From: Larkinella arboricola
Lineage (GTDB): Bacteria > Bacteroidota > Bacteroidia > Cytophagales > Spirosomataceae
Length of the DNA stretch: 64,000 nt
Direction: 5' to 3'
Assembly: GCF_003259745.1 (NCBI RefSeq)
Contig: NZ_QLMC01000001.1
Coordinates: 186,001 to 250,000, forward strand
Positions 31,608 through 39,094 of this stretch are shown here, piece by piece. Within the stretch, counting starts at the first letter, position 1, and each line of letters starts with the position of its first letter. Position numbers and translations under genes: made by a program. The notes under the pieces are model-generated. The model was not told where the DNA came from. It made no database searches and worked only from the letters and a program-made list of their open reading frames with translations.

Positions 31608-32462
31608 TCAGGGTGTGGGCGCTTCCGGCGTGCTGTTGTTCACAATCGGCCAGACGCCCGGCTGCGGAAAACTGATGCCTTTGTTGAGGCCGCGTTTGCC
31701 ATTGTCCTGCTGAAAATAATACAGCGGCCAGCCTTTAAACGTCAGTTGCTGCCGACCCGCCACCGTAATGGTCCCAAAAAGCGCCTTGTTGACGGTTGAC
31801 GGGACTTCCTTCAGCGTTTCTTCGAACATCGGCCAGACGGCGTTGTTGCTGAGGTCGGCTTTGGTAAAGTTATTCACATTTTTCTTGTCGCGATCAAAGG
31901 CATACAGCGTTCGGCCCTGCCCGTCGGTAAAGTAAAGCGTTTTTCCGGTTCCTTCCTTATAATCAGACGTGTATGATTTGCCATTGTGGCCTACTAACTG
32001 GGCATTGGCGAACATGATGGAGTAATTCGGTTTGGCCACAAACCACATGTTTCCCACGTTTTCGCCTTTTACGTCGCCCTGCGCCACATCGTCTTTGTAA
32101 TAATACAACGGCCAGCCTTTATAGGTACTCTGTTTGTTGCCATCGGCGCGGGTAATGGTTCCGAAATCGGAAGCGTTCAGGCCAGCGGCCAGTTTCGGAT
32201 TTTCGCGGTAAAAAACGGGCCAGTTCGTCAGACAGTTACCGGTGCAGGTGGAGGCTCCCGTGCTGTCGTAATCGTTGGAAAAGAAATAGAGCGTCCGACC
32301 TGTTTCGTCCGTCATCACGTTTCCGAGTGAGGTGTTGGTGAGGTTGATAGCCGGGTCGGGGGGCGTAGGCGTATCGTCTGAATCCTTGTCGCAGGATTGG
32401 GTCAGACAGGAAACAATAAGCAACAGGGCGACTACGGGAGTCGCAATCCTCTTCGTGTTCAT
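31608..32462 (-). CDS. Lipoprotein with COG4315 / PF03640-type secreted repeats
   Basis: A 284-aa lipoprotein: MNTKRIATPVVALLLIVSC then LTQSC with Cys24 as lipidation site. That signal peptide decides ATG 32462 over a frame start 111 nt upstream. The mature part has two copies of a pattern: GRTLYFFSNDYDSTG ... CTGNCLTNWPVFY then YKGWPLYYYKDD, and GKTLYFTDGQGRTLYAF ... NNAVWPMFEE then FKGWPLYYFQQDNG. This is the secreted repeat of unknown function with conserved LY, NWP and GWPLYYF elements. Only the first copy has the CxxxC pair. Such proteins often lie near redox genes, as here, but their activity is not established. Confidence 0.82.
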   Translation of the reverse strand: MNTKRIATPVVALLLIVSCLTQSCDKDSDDTPTPPDPAINLTNTSLGNVMTDETGRTLYFFSNDYDSTGASTCTGNCLTNWPVFYRENPKLAAGLNASDFGTITRADGNKQSTYKGWPLYYYKDDVAQGDVKGENVGNMWFVAKPNYSIMFANAQLVGHNGKSYTSDYKEGTGKTLYFTDGQGRTLYAFDRDKKNVNNFTKADLSNNAVWPMFEETLKEVPSTVNKALFGTITVAGRQQLTFKGWPLYYFQQDNGKRGLNKGISFPQPGVWPIVNNSTPEAPTP

Positions 32463-32570
32463 AGCGAATAGATAGAAAAAAAGGTTAGAATTACGAACGC
32501 GTCCTGTTGAATCGATTCGTTGCCAGTACGGAGAAGCGGCAAAAAAGGTTGCGTGTCTGGCAAAAAAGTG

Positions 32571-32602
32571 CAAAAAAAAAGCCCGACCTGACGGACGGGC
32601 TT
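32571..32602 (-). terminator. Terminator of ribBA
   Basis: On the minus strand, arms at 32602-32596 and 32585-32579 form a GC-rich 7-bp stem that may pair further inside, followed by a run of at least eight T. Confidence 0.8.
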
Positions 32603-32620
32603 GTAGTAGGGCAGGATGGT

Positions 32621-33871
32621 TTAACCAACCTGATCGGTAAAGTGCTTGAGAATGTGTCCCATTTTATCCCGCTTGGTGCGCAGGTACACTTCGTTGTGCG
32701 GATTGGGATGGATGTCAATCGGAACGGTTTCGACAATTTCCAGGCCGTAGCCCATCAGCCCCGCCCGTTTTTTGGGATTGTTGGAAATCAGGCGGAGTTT
32801 GGTAATACCCAGATCCCGCAGAATCTGCGCACCGACGCCGTAATCCCGGGCGTCCATCGGCAGACCGAGTTCCAGATTGGCTTCGACGGTATCGCGGCCC
32901 ATTTCCTGCAATTTGTAGGCTTTCAGTTTATTGATCAGCCCGATGCCCCGGCCTTCCTGGAACATATAAAGAATCACGCCTTTGCCCTCCTGCTCCACCA
33001 TTTTCATAGCCGCATGAAGCTGTTCCCCGCAGTCGCAGCGGCACGAGCCGAAAATATCGCCCGTTACGCAGGACGAGTGGACGCGCACCAGCACGGGTTC
33101 GTTTTTGTCCCACGTACCTTTGATCAGGGCCAGGTGCGTATCGTCGGTATTGATCTGCTTGTAGGCAATTAATTCAAAGTCGCCGTATTCCGTCGGCATC
33201 TGAACGCCGATTTCGCGCCGGATCAGGCTTTCCTGCCGCAGACGGTATTCAATCAAATCCTGAATACTGACGAGCTTCATCCCGAATTTGTCGGCCATTT
33301 CGCGCAGTTGCGGCAGCCGCGCCATCGTGCCGTCTTCGCTCAGAATTTCGATCAGGACACCGACGGGTTGCAGACCCGCCAGTTTCGCAAAATCAACGGC
33401 CGCTTCGGTATGACCAGCCCGGCGAATAACACCGCCGTCGACAGCCCGCAGCGGAAAAATATGGCCCGGACGACCCAGATCTTCGGGGCTCGTTTCCGGA
33501 TTAACCAGCGCCTGGATGGTCTTGGCGCGGTCGCTGGCCGAGATACCCGTGGTACAGCCGTGGCCCAGCAGATCGACCGAAACCGTAAACGGCGTGGTAT
33601 GAACCGAGGTGTTGTTGCCAACCATCATTTCCAGCCCCAGTTCCTGGCAGCGGGCGTCGGTAAGCGGAGCGCACATGAGGCCCCGACCTTCCTTGATCAT
33701 GAAATTGACCATTTCGGGCGTGATTTTCTCCGCAGCGCAGATCATATCGCCCTCATTTTCCCGGTCTTCATCATCGACAACGATAATGATTTTGCCGTCG
33801 CGGATGTCCTGAATCGCGTCTTCGATGCGGTCCAGACGAATACCGGTATTGGTATTATTATTGCTCATCAT
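32621..33871 (-). CDS. ribBA: Bifunctional 3,4-dihydroxy-2-butanone-4-phosphate synthase / GTP cyclohydrolase II
   Basis: A 416-aa riboflavin synthesis enzyme. Residues about 8-205 are RibB, with the acidic metal-binding [13 protein letters not shown] and the [12 protein letters not shown] segment; it makes the four-carbon unit from ribulose 5-phosphate. Residues about 210-416 are RibA, which opens GTP; its zinc Cys set is visible in [20 protein letters not shown], followed by [11 protein letters not shown]. Both active sites look complete. No FMN riboswitch fold was recognised in the 212 bp upstream, which instead contain a purine/pyrimidine inverted repeat. Two ATGs one codon apart (33871, 33868) can start translation. 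Confidence 0.95.
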   Translation of the reverse strand: MMSNNNTNTGIRLDRIEDAIQDIRDGKIIIVVDDEDRENEGDMICAAEKITPEMVNFMIKEGRGLMCAPLTDARCQELGLEMMVGNNTSVHTTPFTVSVDLLGHGCTTGISASDRAKTIQALVNPETSPEDLGRPGHIFPLRAVDGGVIRRAGHTEAAVDFAKLAGLQPVGVLIEILSEDGTMARLPQLREMADKFGMKLVSIQDLIEYRLRQESLIRREIGVQMPTEYGDFELIAYKQINTDDTHLALIKGTWDKNEPVLVRVHSSCVTGDIFGSCRCDCGEQLHAAMKMVEQEGKGVILYMFQEGRGIGLINKLKAYKLQEMGRDTVEANLELGLPMDARDYGVGAQILRDLGITKLRLISNNPKKRAGLMGYGLEIVETVPIDIHPNPHNEVYLRTKRDKMGHILKHFTDQVG

Positions 33872-33883
33872 AAAGAGTAATGA

Positions 33884-33986
33884 CTTGAGATACTGGACAA
33901 GAGCTGTGAGATAAAAGACCAGTGGCCGTGCTTACGTTTGATACGTTAAATTCTTTTGTCTCTTGTCTTTTCTCTCACGTCTTCAA
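33884..33986. repeat. Imperfect purine-rich / pyrimidine-rich inverted repeat upstream of ribBA
   Basis: The left arm (about 33884-33919) is built from GA-rich words such as GACAAGAG and GTGAGATAAAAGAC. The right arm (about 33953-33986) is built from their complements such as GTCTCTTGTC and TCTCTCACGTC. The pairing is imperfect and can slip. A related element is at 38551-38628. Confidence 0.5.
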
Positions 33987-34019
33987 GAACATTCTTCCGC
34001 AAAGATACGTTCGATATGC

Positions 34020-34027
34020 TAAATTTG
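34020..34027 (+). promoter_or_regulatory. -7 element before the type B T9SS gene
   Basis: TAAATTTG matches TAnnTTTG fully and lies 64 nt ahead of the GTG start. No clear -33 box was found. Confidence 0.4.
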
Positions 34028-34083
34028 GGTTTCGGACGTTTTTATCAAAAAACGAGTTATAGCTACGTAAAACTTTACCTCCC

Positions 34084-36117
34084 GTGGGCGTTTTCAGGAA
34101 GTGGTCAGCCGGTTTATCAAGGGCAGTCCGGCAGCAAGTCCGGTTTTTCCTGACCAGCATGTGTATTAGTTTGGGTTTAAACACGCTTGTTCAAACAAAT
34201 GTGGCTTGGGCGCATGTAGTGTTAGCGGATGACTGGTGTGCCAATCGGCCACCAAATGCCGCAGCAGGGAGTTTTAGTGTATCGGCTCAGAAAGGGTGTG
34301 CGCCATTCACGGTTACGGTAAAAAACACAACCAACAGTCCCGACAACCTGTTTCTGTATGTATATGATTACCAGGGGGGCGATCCCGTTGCCGCCAAAGC
34401 TGGCGTTGCAGACATTACGCACGTCTATACCAAGCCCGGAAAATATAAAATTCTGCAAATCGGAAATGTCAGTACCGGTTCGGTAGCTTGTCAGGAAATT
34501 GAAGTACTCGATGCAACTCCGCCGAATTTCCGGGCTTACAGTTGCGCCAATATGAAAGTGGTAGTCGATATTCCCCGTGATGCGGTTACTGAGCAATATG
34601 ACGACTTTAAAATAGACTGGAATGATGGCAGTCCGGTGGAAACCGTTTCGAAAACTGGTGCAGGGGCTATAACCGCCATCCATACCTACCAGAATAAGGC
34701 TACTTATCAAATTAAAGTATCAGGTAACTACCAAAGTATCAACTGTGGAGGTGGTTCGTTTCAGCAGGTTACGCCACTTCTCGATACCGAGTTTACCAAA
34801 CCGGTTATTACCAAACTGACAACCACCGGAACCACTGCTACCCTGCAAGTACAAGCCGGTGCCCAGCAATCCGTTACCTTGTACCAGAAGGACGCATCCG
34901 GCGCGTATATCGCCAGGCCGATCTCCCGCGTTGGCAACGGTTCGCTGGTGGCTACCGATATAACCGCCCATCCCACCTGTTTTAAAGTTGTTTCGCAGAA
35001 TGCCTGCGGAGAAAAATTCGAATCCGACGAAGTGTGCAGCATTGGGCTGCGAGTAGAAGCGCGCGAAAAGGAAAACGAGGTGATCTGGAATGCGCCGGGC
35101 AATCCGGCCAATTTTCAGCAGTATACCGTTACAAAAAACGATGCCACACTTCGTACGCTCAACGGTCTGACAACTACGTCCGTGGTCGATTCCGACGGCA
35201 TCACCTGCAACGAAAGCTATTGTTATCAGATTACGGCGCTGGTCGGTTCGGTCGAGATCGTGTCCGATCAGTTGTGCATAACGGCCGGTTCGTCAACCCC
35301 GCCCCCGCCTTTTTCGACGGTTCAGGTGTCGGTCAACAGCGACAACCGCGTCGATCTGCGGAGTATACCGCCCATTCCGACGTCCCAGAGTCCGAGTTAC
35401 CGAATGGTTATTTTTCGTCAGGATCAGCCGGGTGGAGCGTTCGCCCAGACCAGTATGGAGGTCGATCGGAATATCCATCAGGACGGCGGTGTGCAGCCCG
35501 ATCAGCAATCCTACTGCTACCAGGTGGTTTACCAGAATGCCTGTGGCGGGTCGTCGGAGCCTTCCAAAACCGTTTGCACGATTTACCTGAACTCCCGTTC
35601 TGCTTCCACCATAAACTGGACGGGGGAGTCGCCTTTCGCCGATGAAGTAATTGACCGGTATATTATCGAGAAGGTGGACGGCAACGGAACGGTTCTGGAA
35701 GAAATTACCGTTGACCTGAACACGTCTTACGAACCCGTTCAGGATGATCCGAACGCGCTGGAAGCCCGTTTTCGCGTAAAAGCCGTATCCAAATCCGGCG
35801 CCATCAGCTATTCCAACTTCTATACGTATCTGTTCCCCCAGGCGCAACGGCTTTTTGTTCCGGACGCCTTCACGCCCAACGGCGACGGGTTGAATGACCT
35901 GCTGGAAGTAAAAGGCAGCACCAATTTTCAATCCCTTCAATTGACGGTTTACAACCGCTGGGGCGAAGTGGTTTTCAGCACCGAAAACCGGGAAGGCTGG
36001 GATGGTACCATCAATGGGCAGCCCGCCCAGCCCGGAACCTACGCGTACCGCATCAACGTCGTCAATCTGGAGGGCAAGAAAACAGAAAAGACCGGCTCGG
36101 TGTTACTGATTCGATAG
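34084..36117 (+). CDS. Secreted protein with PKD-like domains and T9SS type B (gliding-motility type) sorting domain
   Basis: A 677-aa exported protein. The start is a GTG at 34084, giving an Arg-containing N-region before the hydrophobic stretch FFLTSMCISLGLNTLVQ; the next ATG is at 34159 and would lose the positive charges. An upstream stop bounds the frame. The middle contains PKD-like and Fn3-like beta domains with many Cys residues (DWCANRPPNAA, YSCANMKVVVDI, CNESYCYQI, QSYCYQVVYQNACGG). The last 85 residues are a type B sorting domain: FVPDAFTPNGDGLNDLLEV, TVYNRWGEVVF, GWDGTINGQPAQPGTYAY. The protein should be exported by the T9SS to the surface; its ligand or role is unknown. Confidence 0.85.
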   Translation: MGVFRKWSAGLSRAVRQQVRFFLTSMCISLGLNTLVQTNVAWAHVVLADDWCANRPPNAAAGSFSVSAQKGCAPFTVTVKNTTNSPDNLFLYVYDYQGGDPVAAKAGVADITHVYTKPGKYKILQIGNVSTGSVACQEIEVLDATPPNFRAYSCANMKVVVDIPRDAVTEQYDDFKIDWNDGSPVETVSKTGAGAITAIHTYQNKATYQIKVSGNYQSINCGGGSFQQVTPLLDTEFTKPVITKLTTTGTTATLQVQAGAQQSVTLYQKDASGAYIARPISRVGNGSLVATDITAHPTCFKVVSQNACGEKFESDEVCSIGLRVEAREKENEVIWNAPGNPANFQQYTVTKNDATLRTLNGLTTTSVVDSDGITCNESYCYQITALVGSVEIVSDQLCITAGSSTPPPPFSTVQVSVNSDNRVDLRSIPPIPTSQSPSYRMVIFRQDQPGGAFAQTSMEVDRNIHQDGGVQPDQQSYCYQVVYQNACGGSSEPSKTVCTIYLNSRSASTINWTGESPFADEVIDRYIIEKVDGNGTVLEEITVDLNTSYEPVQDDPNALEARFRVKAVSKSGAISYSNFYTYLFPQAQRLFVPDAFTPNGDGLNDLLEVKGSTNFQSLQLTVYNRWGEVVFSTENREGWDGTINGQPAQPGTYAYRINVVNLEGKKTEKTGSVLLIR

Positions 36118-36179
36118 ACACGGGAACACTGCCGGGCGACAAAAGCGGACCGACGTTCGGGCCGTGCGCTATTCGTTGC

Positions 36180-36187
36180 TACCTTTG
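36180..36187 (+). promoter_or_regulatory. -7 element of ybaB
   Basis: TACCTTTG is a full match to TAnnTTTG, 65 nt ahead of the ybaB ATG. The -33 box is poor (TTCG at about 36156). Confidence 0.45.
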
Positions 36188-36252
36188 TTTGAACGATGGT
36201 AAGCGTACTGGTCTTTCTCATCTCTTTTGTTTCACTTCTTTTTTGATACGCT

Positions 36253-36588
36253 ATGTTCAACATGATGGATATGTTTGGTAAGGTAAAGGAATTTCAGGCC
36301 CGGATGAAAGAAGCCCAGGGGAGTCTGAGTACCATTACCGAATCGGGAGAATCGGGCGCTGGCATGGTCCGGGTGACCGTCAACGGCCTGAAACAGGTTG
36401 TTCGGCTGGAAATTGATCCGGATTTGGTCCGGCCCGATGACCGCGAAATGTTGCAGGACCTGGTGGTGGCCGCTACCAACAAGGCCCTCGAAAACGTAGA
36501 ACCCAAAATCAAGGCGCATCTTCAGAAAGCCACCGAAGGGCTGTTGCCCAACATTCCCGGTTTCGACCTGGGCAGCATGATGTCGTAA
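36253..36588 (+). CDS. ybaB: YbaB/EbfC family nucleoid-associated protein
   Basis: A 111-aa protein of normal length for the family. The N-terminal helix (MFGKVKEFQARMKEAQGSL) is followed by the beta core MVRVTVNGLKQVVRLEIDPD and a C-terminal helix containing LQDLVVAATNKALENV. YbaB proteins form dimers that bind DNA with little sequence preference. In many bacteria the gene follows dnaX; here it is followed after 3 nt by a glycosyltransferase gene, with which it is likely co-transcribed. Confidence 0.92.
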   Translation: MFNMMDMFGKVKEFQARMKEAQGSLSTITESGESGAGMVRVTVNGLKQVVRLEIDPDLVRPDDREMLQDLVVAATNKALENVEPKIKAHLQKATEGLLPNIPGFDLGSMMS

Positions 36589-36591
36589 GGC

Positions 36592-37623
36592 ATGGATCAG
36601 GTTGCTATTGTAATCCTGAATTACAACGGAAGGGCGTATCTGGAACGGTTTCTGCCGTCTGTGTTGGCGCACTCGGAGGGGTACCCGGTTTATGTTGCCG
36701 ACAATGATTCTACGGATGATTCGGTTGGTCTGCTTCGGGAGAAATTCCCGACTGTACGGCTGGTGCAGTTACCGCTTAATTTTGGGTATGCGGGCGGCTA
36801 CAACGCGGCTTTGAAACAGATCGAAGCCCGGTATTTCCTGCTGCTGAATTCCGACGTTGAAGTAAGTCCGGGCTGGTTGTCGCCCCTGTTGAAGCTAGCC
36901 GACACCAATCCGCAGATAGCGGCCTGTCAGCCCAAAATCCGGTCATACAAAGAAGCTCACCGATTTGAATACGCCGGAGCGGCCGGGGGGTACATCGATT
37001 ACCTGGGTTATCCGTTCTGCCGGGGACGGCTTTTCGATACCGTCGAAGAAGACCAGCATCAGTACGACGACGCCCGGGAGATTTTCTGGGCTACGGGGGC
37101 GTGTATGTTGGTACGTGCTGAGGTTTTTCACCAGCTGGATGGGTTCGATCCGCGGTTTTTCGCCCACATGGAAGAAATAGACTGGTGCTGGCGGGCTAAA
37201 AATGCCGGTTATCAAATCTGGTATTGCCCCGACTCGACGGTTTTCCACGTCGGGGGCGGCACGCTGCCCAAATCCAATTCGCGCAAAACGTTTCTGAATT
37301 ACCGCAATAGCCTCGCCATGCTCTACAAAAACCTGCCGACGGGCTTGGTATTTCGTACGATTTTTATCCGGTTGGTGCTAGACGGTATAGCGGGTGGTCA
37401 GTTGCTTCTGAAGGGGAATTGGCAAGATACGATGGCGATTATACGGGCGCACTTTGCATTTTATAGCTGGCTGTCTTTTCTGCGAAAACAACGACGGAGT
37501 TTAACAGATCTGCGTAAAAACCGGATTACTCACAAGCAGATATATCCGCACAGTATTGTGGGGCAGTATTTTATAAAAGGAAACAAAACGTTTCGGGATC
37601 TTCCCAATAGTACGGAATTATAA
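36592..37623 (+). CDS. Glycosyltransferase family 2
   Basis: A 343-aa GT-A fold enzyme. The N-terminal nucleotide-sugar binding part is VAIVILNYNGRAYLERFLPS with VADNDSTDDS; the metal-binding D-x-D-like site is in LLLNSDVEVSPGW; the acceptor region has ATGACMLVRAEVF and FFAHMEEIDWCWRAKNAGY. This is the rhamnosyltransferase-like GT2 subgroup that builds surface polysaccharide. The donor and acceptor are not known. A C-terminal hydrophobic patch may bring it to the membrane. It ends 6 nt before the convergent PspC gene, with no visible terminator between them. Confidence 0.9.
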   Translation: MDQVAIVILNYNGRAYLERFLPSVLAHSEGYPVYVADNDSTDDSVGLLREKFPTVRLVQLPLNFGYAGGYNAALKQIEARYFLLLNSDVEVSPGWLSPLLKLADTNPQIAACQPKIRSYKEAHRFEYAGAAGGYIDYLGYPFCRGRLFDTVEEDQHQYDDAREIFWATGACMLVRAEVFHQLDGFDPRFFAHMEEIDWCWRAKNAGYQIWYCPDSTVFHVGGGTLPKSNSRKTFLNYRNSLAMLYKNLPTGLVFRTIFIRLVLDGIAGGQLLLKGNWQDTMAIIRAHFAFYSWLSFLRKQRRSLTDLRKNRITHKQIYPHSIVGQYFIKGNKTFRDLPNSTEL

Positions 37624-37629
37624 CCGATG

Positions 37630-37851
37630 CTAAAGGTCCCAGATGGTAGGGTGATTATGCCGGCGGAGGTGTTTATTCATCTCCATCCAGAACGCCATGA
37701 TTAGATACAGCACTACCGGGGATCCCAGCGTCAGACAGGACGTATAAATAAAATAAAGCCGGATGCTGCTGGCCGGAATATTCATCATCTCGCCCAGGCG
37801 AGTACAGACGCCAAAGGCCTGACTTTCGACAAAATACCTGAGTTTGTTCAT
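37630..37851 (-). CDS. PspC domain membrane protein
   Basis: A 73-aa protein with the PspC fold: FGVCTRLGEMMNIPASSIRL followed by a membrane helix at about 33-55 (FIYTSCLTLGSPVVLYLIMA). PspC domains are envelope-stress components, and small single-domain copies are widespread in Bacteroidota. No other psp gene is nearby. It is convergent with the glycosyltransferase. Confidence 0.82.
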   Translation of the reverse strand: MNKLRYFVESQAFGVCTRLGEMMNIPASSIRLYFIYTSCLTLGSPVVLYLIMAFWMEMNKHLRRHNHPTIWDL

Positions 37852-38274
37852 AATAGTAACGGTCCTGATAATCAGTGCGCAACAGAAAAAGTTGTATATT
37901 TAATGCAAATCCGTTTGAAAGCAATAGTATAAGCTACCAAATATACATTGAATGTGCAGGTACAACAATTCCGGCAACGAAAAGTTTTGGCTTATTATTT
38001 AATGGTAGATTAGTTAGGCACAATTAAGTGTTGGAATTGGATAATTAAATTCAGGCAAATAGTTTATATATTCGTAACAAATTTTGTTACTTTGTGTTTA
38101 CTAAGGCGTTGTCTTATAAATTTTAAGATATTTTTGCTATTCAACAAAGTCAGTGCATAGACGGCCAGTTCCATCCGTATCGCCCATTTCGTGTGTTAAC
38201 CTGGAACCTGTTTGGAGACTTTTGTTAAGAATACTCCCGTTTAGTAATGTTTTATTTTTAATTTTTTAAGTTTT
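37852..38274. other. Long AT-rich region with the cold-shock gene leader
   Basis: This 423-bp region separates pspC (-) and the cold-shock gene (+). It is AT-rich with no reading frame of note. A -7-like TTACTTTG at 38087-38094 differs from TAnnTTTG at one base. If it is used, the cold-shock mRNA would carry a leader of about 170 nt, as is known for cspA-type genes. No fixed RNA family was recognised. Confidence 0.4.
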
Positions 38275-38481
38275 ATGCAAACAGGTGTTGTCAAATTTTT
38301 CAACGAGAGCAAAGGCTACGGGTTCATCGTCGAAGATGATACGAACCGTGACATTTTTGTCCACATTACTGGCCTGAATGGCACGACTATTCGGGAAACA
38401 GACCGTGTCTCTTTCGAAGTAATCGAAGGCAAAAAAGGCCTTAATGCCGTTAAGGTGAAAAAACTGGAAGGGTCTTACTAA
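38275..38481 (+). CDS. Cold-shock domain protein
   Basis: A 68-aa single cold-shock domain. RNP-1 is KGYGFIVED and RNP-2 is DIFVHIT. These aromatic patches bind single-stranded RNA or DNA and act as RNA chaperone elements. The length is typical. Expression may be controlled through the long AT-rich leader. A strong hairpin terminator follows at once. Confidence 0.95.
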   Translation: MQTGVVKFFNESKGYGFIVEDDTNRDIFVHITGLNGTTIRETDRVSFEVIEGKKGLNAVKVKKLEGSY

Positions 38482-38502
38482 CCTACGATCCTTCATGAAC
38501 AT

Positions 38503-38534
38503 AAAAACCCCGGCCACATGACCGGGGTTTTTTT
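38503..38534 (+). terminator. Terminator of the cold-shock gene
   Basis: Arms 38503-38513 and 38522-38532 form an 11-bp perfect stem with an 8-nt loop and a T7 tract. Confidence 0.9.
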
Positions 38535-38550
38535 ATGGCTTTTCGGAATC

Positions 38551-38628
38551 AAACAAGAGACGTAAGATCGGAGAGCCGGGGTTATATCAGGCAACGTCTT
38601 TGCTCTATTGTCTCACATCTTTTGTCTA
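38551..38628. repeat. Imperfect purine/pyrimidine inverted repeat near the end of the Gre-like gene
   Basis: The left part (about 38551-38575) contains AACAAGAGACGTAAGAT; the right part (about 38593-38628) contains GTCTTTGCTC, TTGTCTCACATC and TTTTGTCTAC. It shares words with the 33884-33986 element and its end overlaps the stop codon of the Gre-like gene. Confidence 0.45.
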
Positions 38629-39087
38629 CACTACCGCCAGAATGCGAATTGGTTTTCCATTAAACACCACTTCGTCGTTTGCTTTTACGTGGTTCAGCCG
38701 GACACCTATGGGCGAAGCGGCCGAAACCGCAAAGTAATCGGTCTGATCGAGGGTGATTTTCCCGGCGCTAATGGCGATAAAAAAATTACCCTGACTCGTC
38801 ATTACTATACTCCCCGGCTGTCCGCTCGTGTAAATCTTGCCGCTATCAATCCGGGCCAGTTCCTGCTGAAGCTTGCGGGCTTCGGCCAGTTGCTGGGCGT
38901 GACGGTCGCGTTCGATCTGCGCCATGGCCCGCCCGGTTTCGTATTTGTCGCCCGCGCTGCTTTTCGATTCTTCGTTGGCGGCAGCCTGTGCGGCTTCCAT
39001 CGCGGTTTTGGCGGTTTCGATGCGTTGCGCAACATACTGCTGGCAACGCTCGAAAAGCGCCTGTTTAACCGTCGCGTAGTCGATCAT
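38626..39087 (-). CDS. GreA/GreB C-terminal-like protein
   Basis: A 153-aa protein starting MIDYATVKQALF (ATG 39087; the longer frame would run into lysS). The N-terminal half is a charged helical hairpin (SSAGDKYETGRAMAQIERDR), and the C-terminal half (SAGKITLDQTDYFAVSAASP, IGVRLNHVKANDEVVFNGKP) resembles the Gre FKBP-like domain that docks on RNA polymerase. In databases relatives sometimes carry the label 3-oxoacyl-ACP synthase, which this sequence does not support. It may act on transcription elongation. It lies 7 nt after lysS and is probably co-transcribed with it. Confidence 0.7.
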   Translation of the reverse strand: MIDYATVKQALFERCQQYVAQRIETAKTAMEAAQAAANEESKSSAGDKYETGRAMAQIERDRHAQQLAEARKLQQELARIDSGKIYTSGQPGSIVMTSQGNFFIAISAGKITLDQTDYFAVSAASPIGVRLNHVKANDEVVFNGKPIRILAVV

Positions 39088-39094
39088 GATCGTC

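Noticed and set aside
33872-34019. FMN riboswitch upstream of ribBA
   Set aside because: The conserved RFN-element sequence blocks were not found; the region holds only a low-complexity inverted repeat.
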